64,000 bases of DNA, from NCBI GenBank assembly GCA_018398585.1, contig JAGTTD010000010.1:1009501-1073500 (forward strand), written 5' to 3'. This stretch comes from Simmondsia chinensis. Taxonomy: Eukaryota; Streptophyta; Magnoliopsida; Caryophyllales; Simmondsiaceae. Both the position numbers and the translations under genes were made by a program. Within the stretch, counting starts at the first letter, position 1; each line of letters starts with the position of its first letter. The notes beneath the pieces are model-generated. The model saw only the letters and a program-made list of their open reading frames with translations. It made no database searches and was not told the origin of the DNA. Shown piece by piece: positions 32,969-44,143 of the stretch.

Positions 32969-34320
32969 TGTTAGAGTATAAAACTATTCTTGCGCCTTCG
33001 TCCATCAGCTTAAGCTTTTGAAATAGTTGGTTCCTTTTTTTCGATAATTATTGGCATAGCCATAGTACATACAGGTAACTCAACAAGGCAAGCCCTCATC
33101 CACCCCGTAAACGGTAGTGAGTACAAAAAAAGACCAGAACAAACAAGAAAAACAACAGGCACCAAAAAACAATCAACAAAACCAGAAAAATGACACAAAC
33201 ACAAGAAGATACCAGAACAAGCAGGGCAGCGGCCGGAGCTGAAGCAGATACACACTAAGCAACATCGCACAGTAGACATAACGACGACCTTGGAGAGAGT
33301 GGAGGATAGGAAGGGAAAATCCCCCCTCCTGTGGTGCGAGCAAGGTACCAGGCAGGAGCAGAGAGGAGGGGTACTGGGCCCACAACACAAGGAAGGGCAA
33401 AGAGAATCCAGAAAAGAGGATGAGAGACGACAGGACGCCCGGAGGCCTCATGAGGAATTACATTGTCTGGGAGTGTCAACTATTGGTCAGGTGGTGTACA
33501 TTAACGAAACAACAAATCCGAACCCAGCTAGATCAGATCTGCAAGGATAACGGGCACTGACACAGGAGGGTTTGTCTGGTCCGGGACAAAAAGAAAAAAG
33601 AAAACAAATGGAACATAACTGGGGGGAGACCAGGAGCAACACGGCACCGGGGACCTGGGCGCGGCAGGCACGGGGACGAAGGGTCGCACCCCCCCGAGGA
33701 GGTCAGCTGATTCAGGGACTTAGGGAGCACAAGAAGATGGAGGCGGATGTGGACCTAGTGGGAACCCGAGCGGGCGACCGTCGGAGATGGGGTAGAGAGC
33801 GGAAGACGAAGATTCACACCCCCCCAGGCGGAACTCTGGAACTGGACGACGGAGGCAGAGACCGGGGGGAACCTCAGCCGGTGGTAACCGAAGCCGGTGA
33901 CAGGCTGAGAGATGGACCAGGGACAGGCAAAGAGATGGGAACCGGCGCTGGTGACTGGAAGAAGGAGGCGGTGAGGTGCACCGGTGGCGACCGGGCCCGG
34001 TGACACGCGGAGACTAGGGGAGGTGGGGATCGCAGCCGGAAACCGGTGAAGATGGGGGAAGACGAAGAGTCTCCCCCGGCGAACGTTTGGTTCCTTAACA
34101 TAGTATCGGGACTTTGTTGAACTAGAGGTCACGAATTCGAATCTCAATAACCCTCACTTTCAATATTAAAATAATTTAAGCACAATGTATAAGGTGGGCC
34201 TGTTCACTATCCATGCTTCAAGCCCAATTGGCATTTGCGTGAGGGGCATGTTAGAGTATAAAACTATTCATGGACCTTCACCCGTCAGCTTAAGCTTTTT
34301 GAATAGTTCATTCCTTGACA
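32969..34320 (+). mobile_element. SMART-like element (292 bp) split by a retroposon
   Basis: The left LTR starts TGTTAGAGTATAAAACTATTC at 32969 and the right LTR (34249-34320, 72 bp) starts TGTTAGAGTATAAAAC and ends CCTTGACA. The PBS is decayed (atagtatcggga). The purine tract gcgtgaggggca precedes the right LTR. Subtracting the insertion 33037-34086 and one 10-bp duplication leaves 292 bp. The flanks ATGGT and ATTGT could be the 5-bp duplication with one mismatch. Confidence 0.8.
33037..34086 (-). mobile_element. GC-rich retroposon inserted in a SMART LTR
   Basis: A 1050-bp insertion flanked by TTGGTTCCTT at 33027-33036 and 34087-34096. On - it ends ATTATCGAAAAAAA, an L1-like 3' end. It is strikingly richer in G+C than its surroundings and has overlapping open frames on both strands (for example 33572-34003 + and 33755-34147 -), with proline/serine-rich low-complexity products and no known domain. 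I read it as a non-autonomous or 5'-UTR-only LINE copy, or a retroposed gene piece. The coding potential is doubtful. Confidence 0.65.
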
Positions 34321-34329
34321 ATTGTAACC

Positions 34330-35100
34330 ATAAATTATATCAATAATTTTTGTATAAAATTGGTCAAATTGTTTTAAAAACTCATTAATTTCTGACATTA
34401 TCTAAGTGATAAAATATTCAAAATCCGTGATATCTCGTTTCATATAATAAATACTCAAACTTTAAAGTATCTGGGTAATAATTTCTCTTAATTTTTAACC
34501 AATAGCAGAAAGACATCTTTAATAAAACTAGAAGTCATGGTTCACTTTAATTTGGATAATAGTTGGGGGGATATATTTAAGGTACTTAATTTTATATTTT
34601 ATATTAATAGTATTCAAATTGGATAAGGATACATGTTAAAAAATATTTATTACACTTATATTTATTAAATTTTTATTAAATTATCTAAATATTAGAAAAA
34701 AAATTATATTTTTTTTATATAAACTAATAAAATAAAAAAAAATTGGACAATAAATATTTTTTAGGGCACATGTTAAAAAAAGTTTTTAATTGAATAAAGC
34801 TAAAAATTTAACAAAATTATGAGCGGGAAAAAAGTACATAACGGCGGCGCAATTAACGGTCTCTTTACTTTTGATTTTCGACACTAAATGCTCCATTTAA
34901 AAGAGAAAGTAAATTACATATTATTAATTGAGGTTTCCTGTATTAATTTTATAGTTTATAAACTTATAAAATAATATTTTAATATAAAAATTATATATAT
35001 TTAATAAAAAATTATAAATTATAGCATAAAGGGTATAAAATATGAATCTCGTTAAACTTTTATTTATTAGTAGTATTACAATATTGCAGTTCATGTTTGT
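34330..35100. other. AT-rich intergenic DNA
   Basis: No gene is visible. 34380-34490 resembles the ACTTAGGTATC repeat family, and the rest is simple AT-rich sequence. Confidence 0.4.
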
Positions 35101-35111
35101 CAATGGGATAG

Positions 35112-35396
35112 TATTAGAGTATAAAACTAATCCTGGGCCTTCATCCATCAGCTTAAGCTTTTGAAAAAGTTGGTTCCTTGACATGGTATCAGAGCCTCGA
35201 TAACCAAGAAGTCAATAGTTCATGGCCCTCACTTTCAATATTAAAATAATTAAGCACGAGGTAAGAGATGGGCCTGTGCATTATCCACGCTTCAAGCCCA
35301 AACGGGCATTTGCGTGAGGGGGCATGTTAGAGTATAAAACCAATCATGAGCCTTCACCCATTAGCTTAAACTTTTGGGAAAGATGGTTCATTGACA
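35112..35396 (+). mobile_element. SMART-like mini LTR retrotransposon, complete
   Basis: Two 72-bp LTRs (35112-35183 and 35325-35396) of the form T(G/A)TTAGAGTATAAAAC...TTGACA enclose 141 bp. The PBS TGGTATCAGAGC directly follows the left LTR (35184-35195) and a purine tract gtgagggggca directly precedes the right LTR. A perfect 5-bp duplication GATAG flanks it (35107-35111, 35397-35401). It has no coding sequence, so it must use proteins of another LTR element. Size and layout fit the SMART class of the smallest known plant LTR retrotransposons. Confidence 0.92.
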
Positions 35397-36057
35397 GATA
35401 GCTTTACTGATAAATAACAACAATTTTTATGCTGTTATATACGGTCATTGGACTGCTTTATCAAATACATGTATATTTTAGGCTAAAAAATTATTTCACA
35501 AATTTTCTGAACTAAAAATTTAATACGCCAAAGCTCATGGTAGTAATATGTAATTTTTTCTAGAATAAATATTAAGAAGTTATCTTTTAAGTATTTTAAA
35601 ATTTGAGTATTTATTATCTAAATACTTTGATATTTTAATATATATAATTAAATATTTTTACTTTTGAAAATTTTATTGCTTAAAATACTTTATGCCAAAA
35701 TCGGGTGAACTTTTGTTAAGATTTGGCTTTTACCAAAAATATTGATAAGTATATTATTAAGACAATATAAATGAATTATATTAATAATTTTAGTATAAAA
35801 AAAAAAATAGCAGATTAGGATAAATTGTTGCTAGATACTAATAAAAGATACATATATATAGTCAAATGTTGTGTTATGTTAACATCTTTTGAAAGAAATG
35901 AAATACATATAATTGAAATTATGTCAACATCATATTTTCCGGCGAACATCTACTAAATATGTGCATATAATATTTAATTAATAAAATTTTAAATCTCAAG
36001 ATACTTATTGATAACATTTTTAAATCTTATAATACCATGTAGCATACATTACTTAAA

Positions 36058-36596
36058 GGGTTATTTACATTTTAGTATCTCGATATTTTTAAAAATAATA
36101 AAAATGATCGTGATCTTTTTGAATTATTAAAAAAGCCCCTAAGTTTTTATCGTATCAATAAAATGACCCCTTTCAAGCATGATGACGTCATTTTCCATCG
36201 ACAGAGCTGAAGTGGCAATTACTTTTTATTAATGCTATAATAAAATGACCTAAAGTACGCTTCAACATCCTTATTAGTACTTATAAACACAAAATTTGAG
36301 ATATTGTGTTATATATAAATTATTTATTTTCGCTTAATTTGTTACAAAATATGGTTATTAAAGGGTGTTTTTGCCATTTTACTGTAACTTTAATAAAAAC
36401 ACAACTTTCACATCAGTTCTGTCGACTAAAAATAACATCGTAAAGTTAGAGAGAAGCCTTTTTATTAATGTGACAAAAACTTAGGGGCCTTTTTATTAAT
36501 ACGATAAAAACTAATGGACCTTTTTAATAATTTAAAAAGGTCAGGATCCTTTTTATTATTTTCAAAAATATCAGGGTACTAAAATGTAAATAACTC
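36058..36596. mobile_element. Mutator-like MITE, copy B
   Basis: TIR GGGTTATTTACATTTTAGTA and its complement. A perfect 9-bp duplication TTACTTAAA is at 36049-36057 and 36597-36605. It aligns along its length with copies A (4968) and C (41797). Confidence 0.87.
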
Positions 36597-36859
36597 TTAC
36601 TTAAATGATAAATACTTAATTCTTATGGAACTAAGTGATAAATTCTAAAAATATATTACCATCTTTTATCCAACAAAAAAAAAAAAAAAAACCTTAAGAG
36701 CTATTTATTCTTGTATTGTGTTTTTAAATTTTAATTTTTCAAAAACTAAAATTTATAATTAAATTTTTTTTACTGTTAATTCAGAAAAATACAAATAAAA
36801 AATCATGCCAAACTGATACTTGGTCTTCTTGTCCTAATTTTCCCATAAATGAATGATTT

Positions 36860-37450
36860 ATTGATCATGCGCGTGTTGAATCGCTCGAGTTTATGGATGC
36901 CGATGCTTGTGATGAGTCTCGGGCGTCTCCTGCTCCAGGTGGCCCTCCGTCGGTTTGGTCCCCTCCTCCGGTCGGGGCTATTAAATTTAATGTGGATGCT
37001 AGCCGGGTGTCATCCACCTCTGTTGCTGGTTTGGCTGTTGTGGTTCGGAATGGTGAGGCCCGTTTGGGTCGTTGTTTGCTAATTTTGCTCGGGTTGCTGA
37101 GTGTGCTGCGGTTCATGCTGCTGTGTCTTTAGCTGTTCAACTTGGTTTTGAGGAGGTTATCTTTGAATCCGATTGTTTGAAGGTGATTAAAGCCTTATCG
37201 TCAGACTCTCGAGCGCCTTGGGACATCTCGCCTTTTGTTGAAGATATCAAACTTATGTTATGTTCTTTTCGTGTTTTTAGTTTTTCTTGGTGTTCTCGTT
37301 TGGCTAATGTGTATGCCCATGAAGTGGCATTGATGCATAGGTTAGGCAATTGTTCCCATGATTGGGTTTCTTTTCCCCCTCCCTTGATTTTGAACTCTAT
37401 TATCTTTGATCGAGGTTTATATATCGCCTTCGGGCTTCCTTTGTCCAAAA
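36860..37450 (+). pseudogene. RNase H-like domain of an L1-type LINE, frameshifted
   Basis: Frame 1 gives ...SVWSPPPVGAIKFNVDASR...AGLAVVVRNGEARLGRCLL, the start of an RVT_3 RNase H-like domain. A one-base shift near 37070-37080 continues as ANFARVAECAAVHAAVSLAV...VIFESDCLKVIKALSSD...SRLANVYAHEVALMHRLG. A stop, short UTR and A-run (37446-37453) follow. The reverse transcriptase and endonuclease parts are absent, so it is a 5'-truncated copy. No duplication was recognised. Confidence 0.75.
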
Positions 37451-37735
37451 AAAAGTATATATATGTAACATTCCATGATAATATAATATAAAGTTATTGA
37501 GAAAGTTTTGAATAATTAATGATATGCAACTTAATTTAAACTAAATATGACGTGATTTACTATTCTTTTAATGAATTGAAATACTCTTAAATATATTTGA
37601 TATATTCCGTCATATTCTAAGATGACACGAGTCCATACCGTTATATTGTCTACAAATATAATGCATTTCTATATAACTATTGTGCTAATGAATTAATTAC
37701 TATTAAAATAGAATAGTTTTATACTCTAACATATC

Positions 37736-38398
37736 TATTTGGTTAATAGAGTTATTTATATTATCATTAGCCCAAGGGTTTTCTTGTAATTGTACTGTCC
37801 TTGGTTTCTCTATATGTATGATACTTTAGCACCCAATTGGGTATGTTACCATAACTTAACTCTCACATGGTATCAGAGCCTTACCCTTGATACCTTTTTC
37901 TCTCAAAAAAAAAAAAAAAAAAAAAAAAGAAAACACACAAAAAGAGGGGGGGGGGGGGGGGGGGGGCCGAAACCCTAACCCCCACACCCCAACACCAGCG
38001 CCGCCGCTACCCTCCCCCATGCCTAGCGCTACTGTTGCTCGCCCTCCCCACATCCGGCCACCGCTCTTCCCTCTCCGGTACGATCTCAGGAGGCATAGTC
38101 CGTGTATTCCTCTTCGATTGGTGAATCTATGGCTAGTAACCCAACCTCCTCCTCCTCTCCAACCTCCCCAACAACCGTTGGCTCTTCCCTGACAACCGTC
38201 GGCTCTTCCCCGACCTTTCAGCCCATCACCCATCGACAGCCCATACCACCGACTCTGGGTTCTCTTCCTCCCTTCGTCACCCTGTCGGGTATTATTATTA
38301 GCCCAAAGATTTTCTTGTAATTGTACTTTCCTTGGTTTCTCAATATATATGATACCTCAGCACTCTGTTCGGTATGTTACCTTAGCTTAACTCTCACA
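37736..38398 (+). mobile_element. Deleted Copia-like LTR element (TRIM-sized)
   Basis: LTRs at about 37736-37867 and 38283-38398 share attagcccaa-g-ttttcttgtaattgtac, gatac-t-agcac and aacttaactctcaca. The PBS TGGTATCAGAGCC follows the left LTR at 37868. The 5-bp duplication ATATC flanks it (37731-37735, 38399-38403). The inside is about 415 bp: leader with A24 then G21, and a short frame MASNPTSSSSPTS resembling a Copia gag start, which runs into the right LTR. No purine tract precedes the right LTR, so the element arose by a large deletion. Confidence 0.8.
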
Positions 38399-38403
38399 AT
38401 ATC

Positions 38404-40510
38404 TGTAACGCGATTGTCTATTGCAGTTGAAGCACAAGTTAACCTCGTATTCTATATTCCAACTATATTAATATTAAAAATGAGAATAAAATTATATGCT
38501 GATAACTGAAGACTCTAATATATTATACTAGTTGTTTCCCGTGTGATAAAAGAGGCATGTTTAATTTTAATTATATAAACAAAATGAAATAGTAGGAGTG
38601 GCTTTGAAGGTCAAATTCCATCGAAAAATATCTGCGGGAGTTCACCCACTCATGATGGCGCTTAAACTACCTCTATTTTTTTTAAATTAATTTATTACTA
38701 AGATATTCTGATATTTGAGCATTGATTATATCTGTTTATTCCAATACTTTTTAATATCTGTATATTATTACAAAGTATCCTCACTCTAAAAGTGTCCAAA
38801 TCCCATTTAAGCAATTTCAAATGAGTGTCGTCAAAAGCCTCTAAATTTCAATTCAATCAATTCTGAGAGGGTGTCATTAGTATTTTAGATCATAAAAAAG
38901 AAAAAAAAAATCGTGTTTTTTATTATGTCATTTTAAAACTATATAATATTATATCTATATAAAATTCAATTAAATTTCAATATGATAATATATAAAATTA
39001 TGTAAATATATTCCGTGGTAACACTAGTATATTATTATCCTAGAGTTCGAAATTCTCATCATCAAGGTACCCTACACCAAAATCCGATGAACTTTTGTCA
39101 AAATCCTACCAATTTTCATAAAAAATTTCTAACATGGTACATTATTATGATAATATATATGAGTTACACTGGTTTCCTTAGAAAAAATTCATCGAACTGT
39201 GATAAAAATATACCGAATTTTGAGGAAAAACATATACTGTGAAAATCATGTAACATATTAACATTTTTTTGCAAAGAACCATTGGATTCTAACAAAATAT
39301 ATGTATATGTTGCTGGGATTGTATCGGGTTGTCGTTTTCCAACAAAAATACACCAATCATTTGCCGATGATATTTTATAATAAAATTTTTGTAATTTTTA
39401 AGGCGTATGAGCGATAAACCTTTAAATTACAATATTTGGGTTCACAAGGATCGTTGCATCGAAGTTGAATCTTGACTACATCGGACTAACCTATCTCAAT
39501 GACGTATACACCAAGTCTAACACAAGAGCCAGCCGATTCATTCGCTAAATAGATCGAATTCCGCCTAGAGCTTACTACTATTCAGATGGAAAGGTCCAGT
39601 GAAGTTGATGTGTATATGTGGAAGTTGCAGTTTCTCAACCTCGACAACCCGATTCACAATAAGGAGTTAGTACCGTAGGCTCGTTCCAGCCTTTTCCCTT
39701 TTCTAGAACGAATTATGACATATCGGAATGAATATTTGAACATCGCTATACGTCCCAAGAAAAAAAAAAAAACTTAAATTTTGGGGTCTCTCCACCAATA
39801 CCTAATCTATGTTTTCTTTTCTTTGTGTAGTGATGGTGCATGTGATATCTTACCTAATAAAAAAAAATCATTAATTTTATGACTTTATGAAATATTGTAT
39901 ACTATCTTTATGAAATGAATATTATAAATATTTGACCCTCAAATAGCAAAAAGAAAATGATATAAATTCGGGTTTTGTTTGGTTCCGTTTGGTTTAGAGG
40001 AAATCTTTTTTCTTTGAAAAATATTTTTTATAAATTTTTTTGTAGGAAAAATCAAATTCTACTTTAGGTTTTTTACCGTTTGTTTCAACGGAAAACTTAT
40101 TCTCACATCGGGCTTTTATTTATTTTTATAGAAAATATTTTCCATCTATCATACTGTATATTTTTGTAGTCAACATAAACTCAATATGAATATCTTGAGA
40201 CTTTGGAATGATGACTTTGACCATTTTAGAACATATGCCATTTTCCACCCTTTCGAAGGAGAAACTTTTTTCATCAAAAAATACACAGCAAATAACAAAA
40301 AACGGAATAACCGATCCTTGAATCTAGTTTTTCCGCTAAACAAACGATGCCTTAATTTCTCCTTTCCTTTTCTCGTTTATTTAGGTGGTATGGAGGCATC
40401 CTTTGTGGGTGGATTGTTAAAAGAAAAAGCATAACTTTTTCTTAGAGAAATAGTATATAGTATATGTATATAATTTAAGCATTCACTGCTAATAAAAAAA
40501 ATGTAAATTC
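38404..40510. other. Intergenic DNA
   Basis: AT-rich sequence. 39050-39450 resembles the ACTTAGGTATC repeat family and 39980-40180 is similar to 'cttgtttggt' hAT MITEs, but neither can be bounded. No gene is visible. Confidence 0.4.
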
Positions 40511-40512
40511 TC

Positions 40513-40832
40513 GGATTATTATGCCAAAGGTCCCTTTACTTTATTCATTGTGTTAATTTAGTCCTTGTACTTTTAGTTGTATTAATTTAGTCGCTATATA
40601 ATTCAAAACGTGTCAATTTAGTCCTTAAAAAAAATATGTTAAGTTTTTAATGAAAATTTTAATTGTTCGGCCACACATTCGGTTAAATTGAGTATACGTA
40701 GAATTTATAATAAGTTACTTGTATCTAACATAATTTTACCATTCAAAATGTATCATTGACATGACTTAAATTTGGCTAAATGACTAAATTGACGCAGTGG
40801 ATAAAGTACGGGGACCTTTAGCGTAAATAACC
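40513..40832. mobile_element. Foldback MITE (GGTCC ends)
   Basis: The left end (ggattattatgccaaaggtcc...tactttat) and right end (ataaagtacggggacctttagcgtaaataacc) are inverted repeats of about 30 bp. Flanks taaattctc and agtaattct may be a degenerate 9-bp duplication, suggesting a Mutator-like MITE. Confidence 0.6.
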
Positions 40833-40887
40833 AGTAATTCTTTTTCATAAATTAACATTTATTTCTATTAAGAAAATAACTGTTGCA

Positions 40888-40970
40888 AAAACTTAAATTA
40901 ATGGGTAAATTTTTGAATATGAGTTTATACTTTAATACGCTCTTTCATGCGAATGTATACCGAGTTTGAA
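40888..40970 (-). mobile_element. SMART-like LTR fragment
   Basis: Partial, reversed similarity to the SMART family (aatgggtaaatttttgaat..gtttatactttaatacgctctttcatgcgaatg). No PBS. Confidence 0.45.
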
Positions 40971-41058
40971 GCATGAATAGTTTACAAATCCATCTTAGAC
41001 CTTGTAAATGAACAAAATATCCCAAAAATTTATACTGATAGGTAAAGGCCACTAACTT

Positions 41059-41717
41059 GAAAGTGGCAGAGATGAGGATGCTGAGATGGATGTGTGGACA
41101 CAGAAGGAAAGATAAGATCATAAATGAAGTTATAAAAGGTGTGAATAACTCCATATTACAGACGGGAAGAGGAAGAGGGGCAGGAAGAAGAGTTGGATGG
41201 AGGCAATTCGACAGTACCTTACCGATCTCAACTTAAATGAGGAGATGGCCCTAGATAGAGCTCGGTGGAGGATTAGTATTTGTGTAATCGATATAACAGT
41301 TTAGGATCGAGGAGTACTTCTAAGCTAGTACTAATGCGCCGGGGGCTCTTTACATGCCTGGATAATTTTTACACACTGTTGCCGTTTGTTGCTTACTTCG
41401 TGTTCTTATTGTTTGTCGCCTGTGTTCTATTATATATTTGTTACTTATGATATCTATATGTTTGTCATGTGGCTATGTTAATATGTAGCGTTGTGTTTAC
41501 TCTTCATAATTGTATGCTTTTGCTTTCATGCTTCCATGCCCTTCACCCTCTTCATGCTTTTCGTGCTTTCCATACTTTTCAAGTTTCTCGGGTTGGGGGT
41601 TCTCGGAAATAGCCTCTCGTTAAGGTATCATTCTGAAGGGGTAAGGCTGCGTACATCACACCCCTCCCAAACCCAGCTTATGCGGGAGCCCGTGAGGCAC
41701 TGGGCATGTTGTTGTTG
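41059..41717 (+). mobile_element. 5'-truncated RTE-type LINE with a SINE-like 3' tail
   Basis: The 5' part encodes AEMRMLRWMCGHRRKDKIINEVI and, after small deletions and a frame change, DLNLNEEMALDRARWRISI, the conserved end of RTE reverse transcriptases. A 300-bp 3' UTR follows, then the same tail as the SINEs (ggttgggggttctcggaaatagcctctc...gggtaaggctgcgtacatcacacccctccc...gcttatgcgggagcc...gaggcactgggcatgttgttgttg). Flanks TAAAGGCCACTAACTT and TAAAGGCTACTAACTT (about 41039-41058 and 41718-41737) differ by transitions only and bound the whole unit, so LINE body and tail inserted as one. Confidence 0.88.
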
Positions 41718-41796
41718 TAGATAAAGGCTACTAACTTATTTTATATTATAGCAAGTTGATTATACTCTAATAATTTGATGGGTATGAGCTTAGAAA

Positions 41797-42334
41797 GGGT
41801 TATTTATATTTTAATATCATGACATTTTTTAAAATAATAAAAATGATTATGACATTTTTGAATTATTAAAGAGGCCCCTAGATTTTAGTTGTATTAATAA
41901 AAAAGTCCATCTCAAACACTAGGACGTCATTTTCCATCAACAGAGCTGACATAGCAAATGCTTTGTATGAATGCTAGAATAAAATGACCTAAATTACGCT
42001 TCAACACCCTTATTCTTACTTTATAAGAACGAAATTCGAGATGGTGTATTACGTAGAAGCTATCTATTTTCACTTAATTTGTTTCAAAATATGATTATTA
42101 AAGGGTATTTTTGTTATTTTATTGTAGCATCAATAGAAATGTAGTTATCACGTCAGCTTCATTGACTAAAAATGACATCATAAAGTCGGAGACGTACCTT
42201 TTTAGTGATGCCACATGAACTTAGGGGCCTTTTTATTAATACGGAAAAAGCTCAAGAGCCTTTTAATAATTCGAAAAGGTCAAGGTCCTTTTTATTATTT
42301 TCAAAAACTTTGAGGTATTAAAATGTAAATACCT
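41797..42334. mobile_element. Mutator-like MITE, copy C
   Basis: Starts GGGTTATTTATATTTTAATA and ends with the complement. The 9-bp flanks GCTTAGAAA and GATTAGAAA (41788-41796, 42335-42343) match at eight positions. It aligns with copies A and B. Confidence 0.8.
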
Positions 42335-42478
42335 GATTAGAAAATATCAAAAAACAATGAAGTTAAAAAATGGACAGAAATAAAATAAAAATTATGCGGA
42401 AATCATTTAAGGGGGAAAAAAAACTATCAATATCCAAATTTTCACATGCAATAAATTTTAAAATTACAATATCTAATG

Positions 42479-42710
42479 GAACATACCCAATACTTCAAAG
42501 GCTCTCGCCTACGTAGGGTCTGGGGGGGCGGATGTACGCATCCTTCCCCCTTCAAGGTGTTAACCTGAATAAAGGCTGTTTTCCAGTGTCCCCAACTTGA
42601 GGGTGAGGACTTCCCAAGAAGACACCCATCCTGGTACTACTCTTGTTCAAGCACGCTTAATTTCGGAGTTCTAATGGGATCCGGTAACGGCGTGTTGGTG
42701 CCTACTTTGG
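42479..42710 (-). mobile_element. 5S rRNA-headed SINE, copy 5
   Basis: A perfect 20-bp duplication TAAAATTACAATATCTAATG flanks it (42459-42478, 42711-42730). On -, the 5S-like head reads ACCGGATCCCATTAGAACTCC, GAAATTAAGCGTGCTTG, GAGTAGTACCAGGATGGGTG, then the tail with CCTCAAGTTGGGGACACTGG and GATGCGTACATCCGCCCCCC. The perfect duplication makes it one of the younger copies. Confidence 0.92.
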
Positions 42711-42919
42711 TAAAATTACAATATCTAATGATGTTCAAAATTCAATAATAGATATTAAATACATAAATTTGAATAATTATTTTAGGTTTTTTAAGTGTGT
42801 TTTCAAATAATCACCCAATTTTTTTATGTTTTTAATGTCACATCTAAAATGTACAAATTTTTTTAATGTCACCTTAATGTGATGCTGTTAACATCTATTA
42901 GTTTTGCCGACAATGGTAT

Positions 42920-42922
42920 TTA

Positions 42923-42960
<38 letters not shown>
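42920..42960. repeat. AT dinucleotide microsatellite
   Basis: A run of AT repeats directly before CACTA 2. Similar runs occur at 28265-28286 and 48370-48403. Confidence 0.9.
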
Positions 42961-42964
<4 letters not shown>

Positions 42965-44143
42965 ATAAAATTCTAGATACAACAAAAAAGGGTGATTCTC
43001 AGCGCATAATTATCGGCGTTTATGCAAATGTCGAAAAATCTCGGCTCTTAAATGCGTCGAGACAAAGCGTCGAAAATTCTAGGCGTTTTTAAACGACGCA
43101 AAAAATCTCGGCACTTATAAGCGCCGAGAATATTATCGGGTATATATACCCCCGCAAACCCTAACCCTCATTTCTCACCTCGCCGCCGCTACGAAATCGA
43201 CTCTCACCCTCGAGCTCGCCATTTGTCTCTCACCGTCGCCACCACATTCGCCTCTCACCCTCACCTTCCGATTTCGAAACGCGTCGTCTCCACCGCCTAG
43301 CCTTCGCCGCCGGCGTTCGCGTCTTACCGTCGCCACCACGTTCGTCTCTCGCCCTCACCTTCCGATTTCCAAACGCGTTGTCTCCACCGCCCAGCCCTCG
43401 CTTCCAGCATTCGTGTCTCACCGTCTCCGCCAGCATTCGCCTTTCACCGTCGCCTCTCACCGTTGCCGCCAGCGTTAGTATCTCACCCTCACCTTCCGAT
43501 TTCACAGTTACTCTTGCTTTGCTGTTAGTAAGTGATGTCCTTGCCCTAGTTTCGGTTTTTATTTTTATTAGACTGCTTATTCTTCTACAAGTGTTATATC
43601 ATTTGAGTTGGTTAAAGTAGTTGTATTATAGTTTTGTATTATCACCGTTTCACACTTTCCCCTGCTTCATCCGCATCCTTAATGCTATGGTTCGAATGAT
43701 TCTATCGTTGCATCTCATCCTTCGAATTATTTAATACAAAAGATTGTTGTTTTGATGAAATTCTTGTGTTACTGTTGATGTTTAAAATTATGTGTTGGTG
43801 GCGCTTGTGAGTTCAATTTGTTAATGTTAGGGAGATTAGATATCGATTTCATAATTTTTGAATTTTGAAAAATAAAACTTTGTTGCTATATCCCTTGTTT
43901 AGATGAAACCTTCACATTAGAGGATTAAAATTGATTATAAGGAACTCATGTATCTTACTTTAATTTCTAACTTTTCCTAAGTCCCATTAATCATATGTCG
44001 AGATGATATTTGTATATGTTTTGATTGGTTGATTAAATATTTGTCTTATGAACTCTAACTTTTTTCAACTTTTAGGTAATTTGATTGCAAGTTGTATTAT
44101 ACATCTACTAATTCTTCTGTTTTTGAAAAAGCGTGGATTCACA

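Noticed and set aside
33572..34003. 143-codon + strand frame as a host gene
   Set aside because: It lies inside a retroposon oriented on the - strand, overlaps an equally long - frame, and has low-complexity Gly/Arg-rich content without a domain. Long frames are expected in G+C-rich DNA.
37856..38233. 125-codon Gly/Pro-rich - strand frame
   Set aside because: It is the complement of the Copia-like leader and its G- and A-runs, so the composition comes from homopolymers.
43378..43620. Pro/Ser-rich frame as a gene
   Set aside because: It is the G+C-rich leader of CACTA 2 (same as 26880-27130 of copy 1 in reverse) and shows no conservation of frame between copies.
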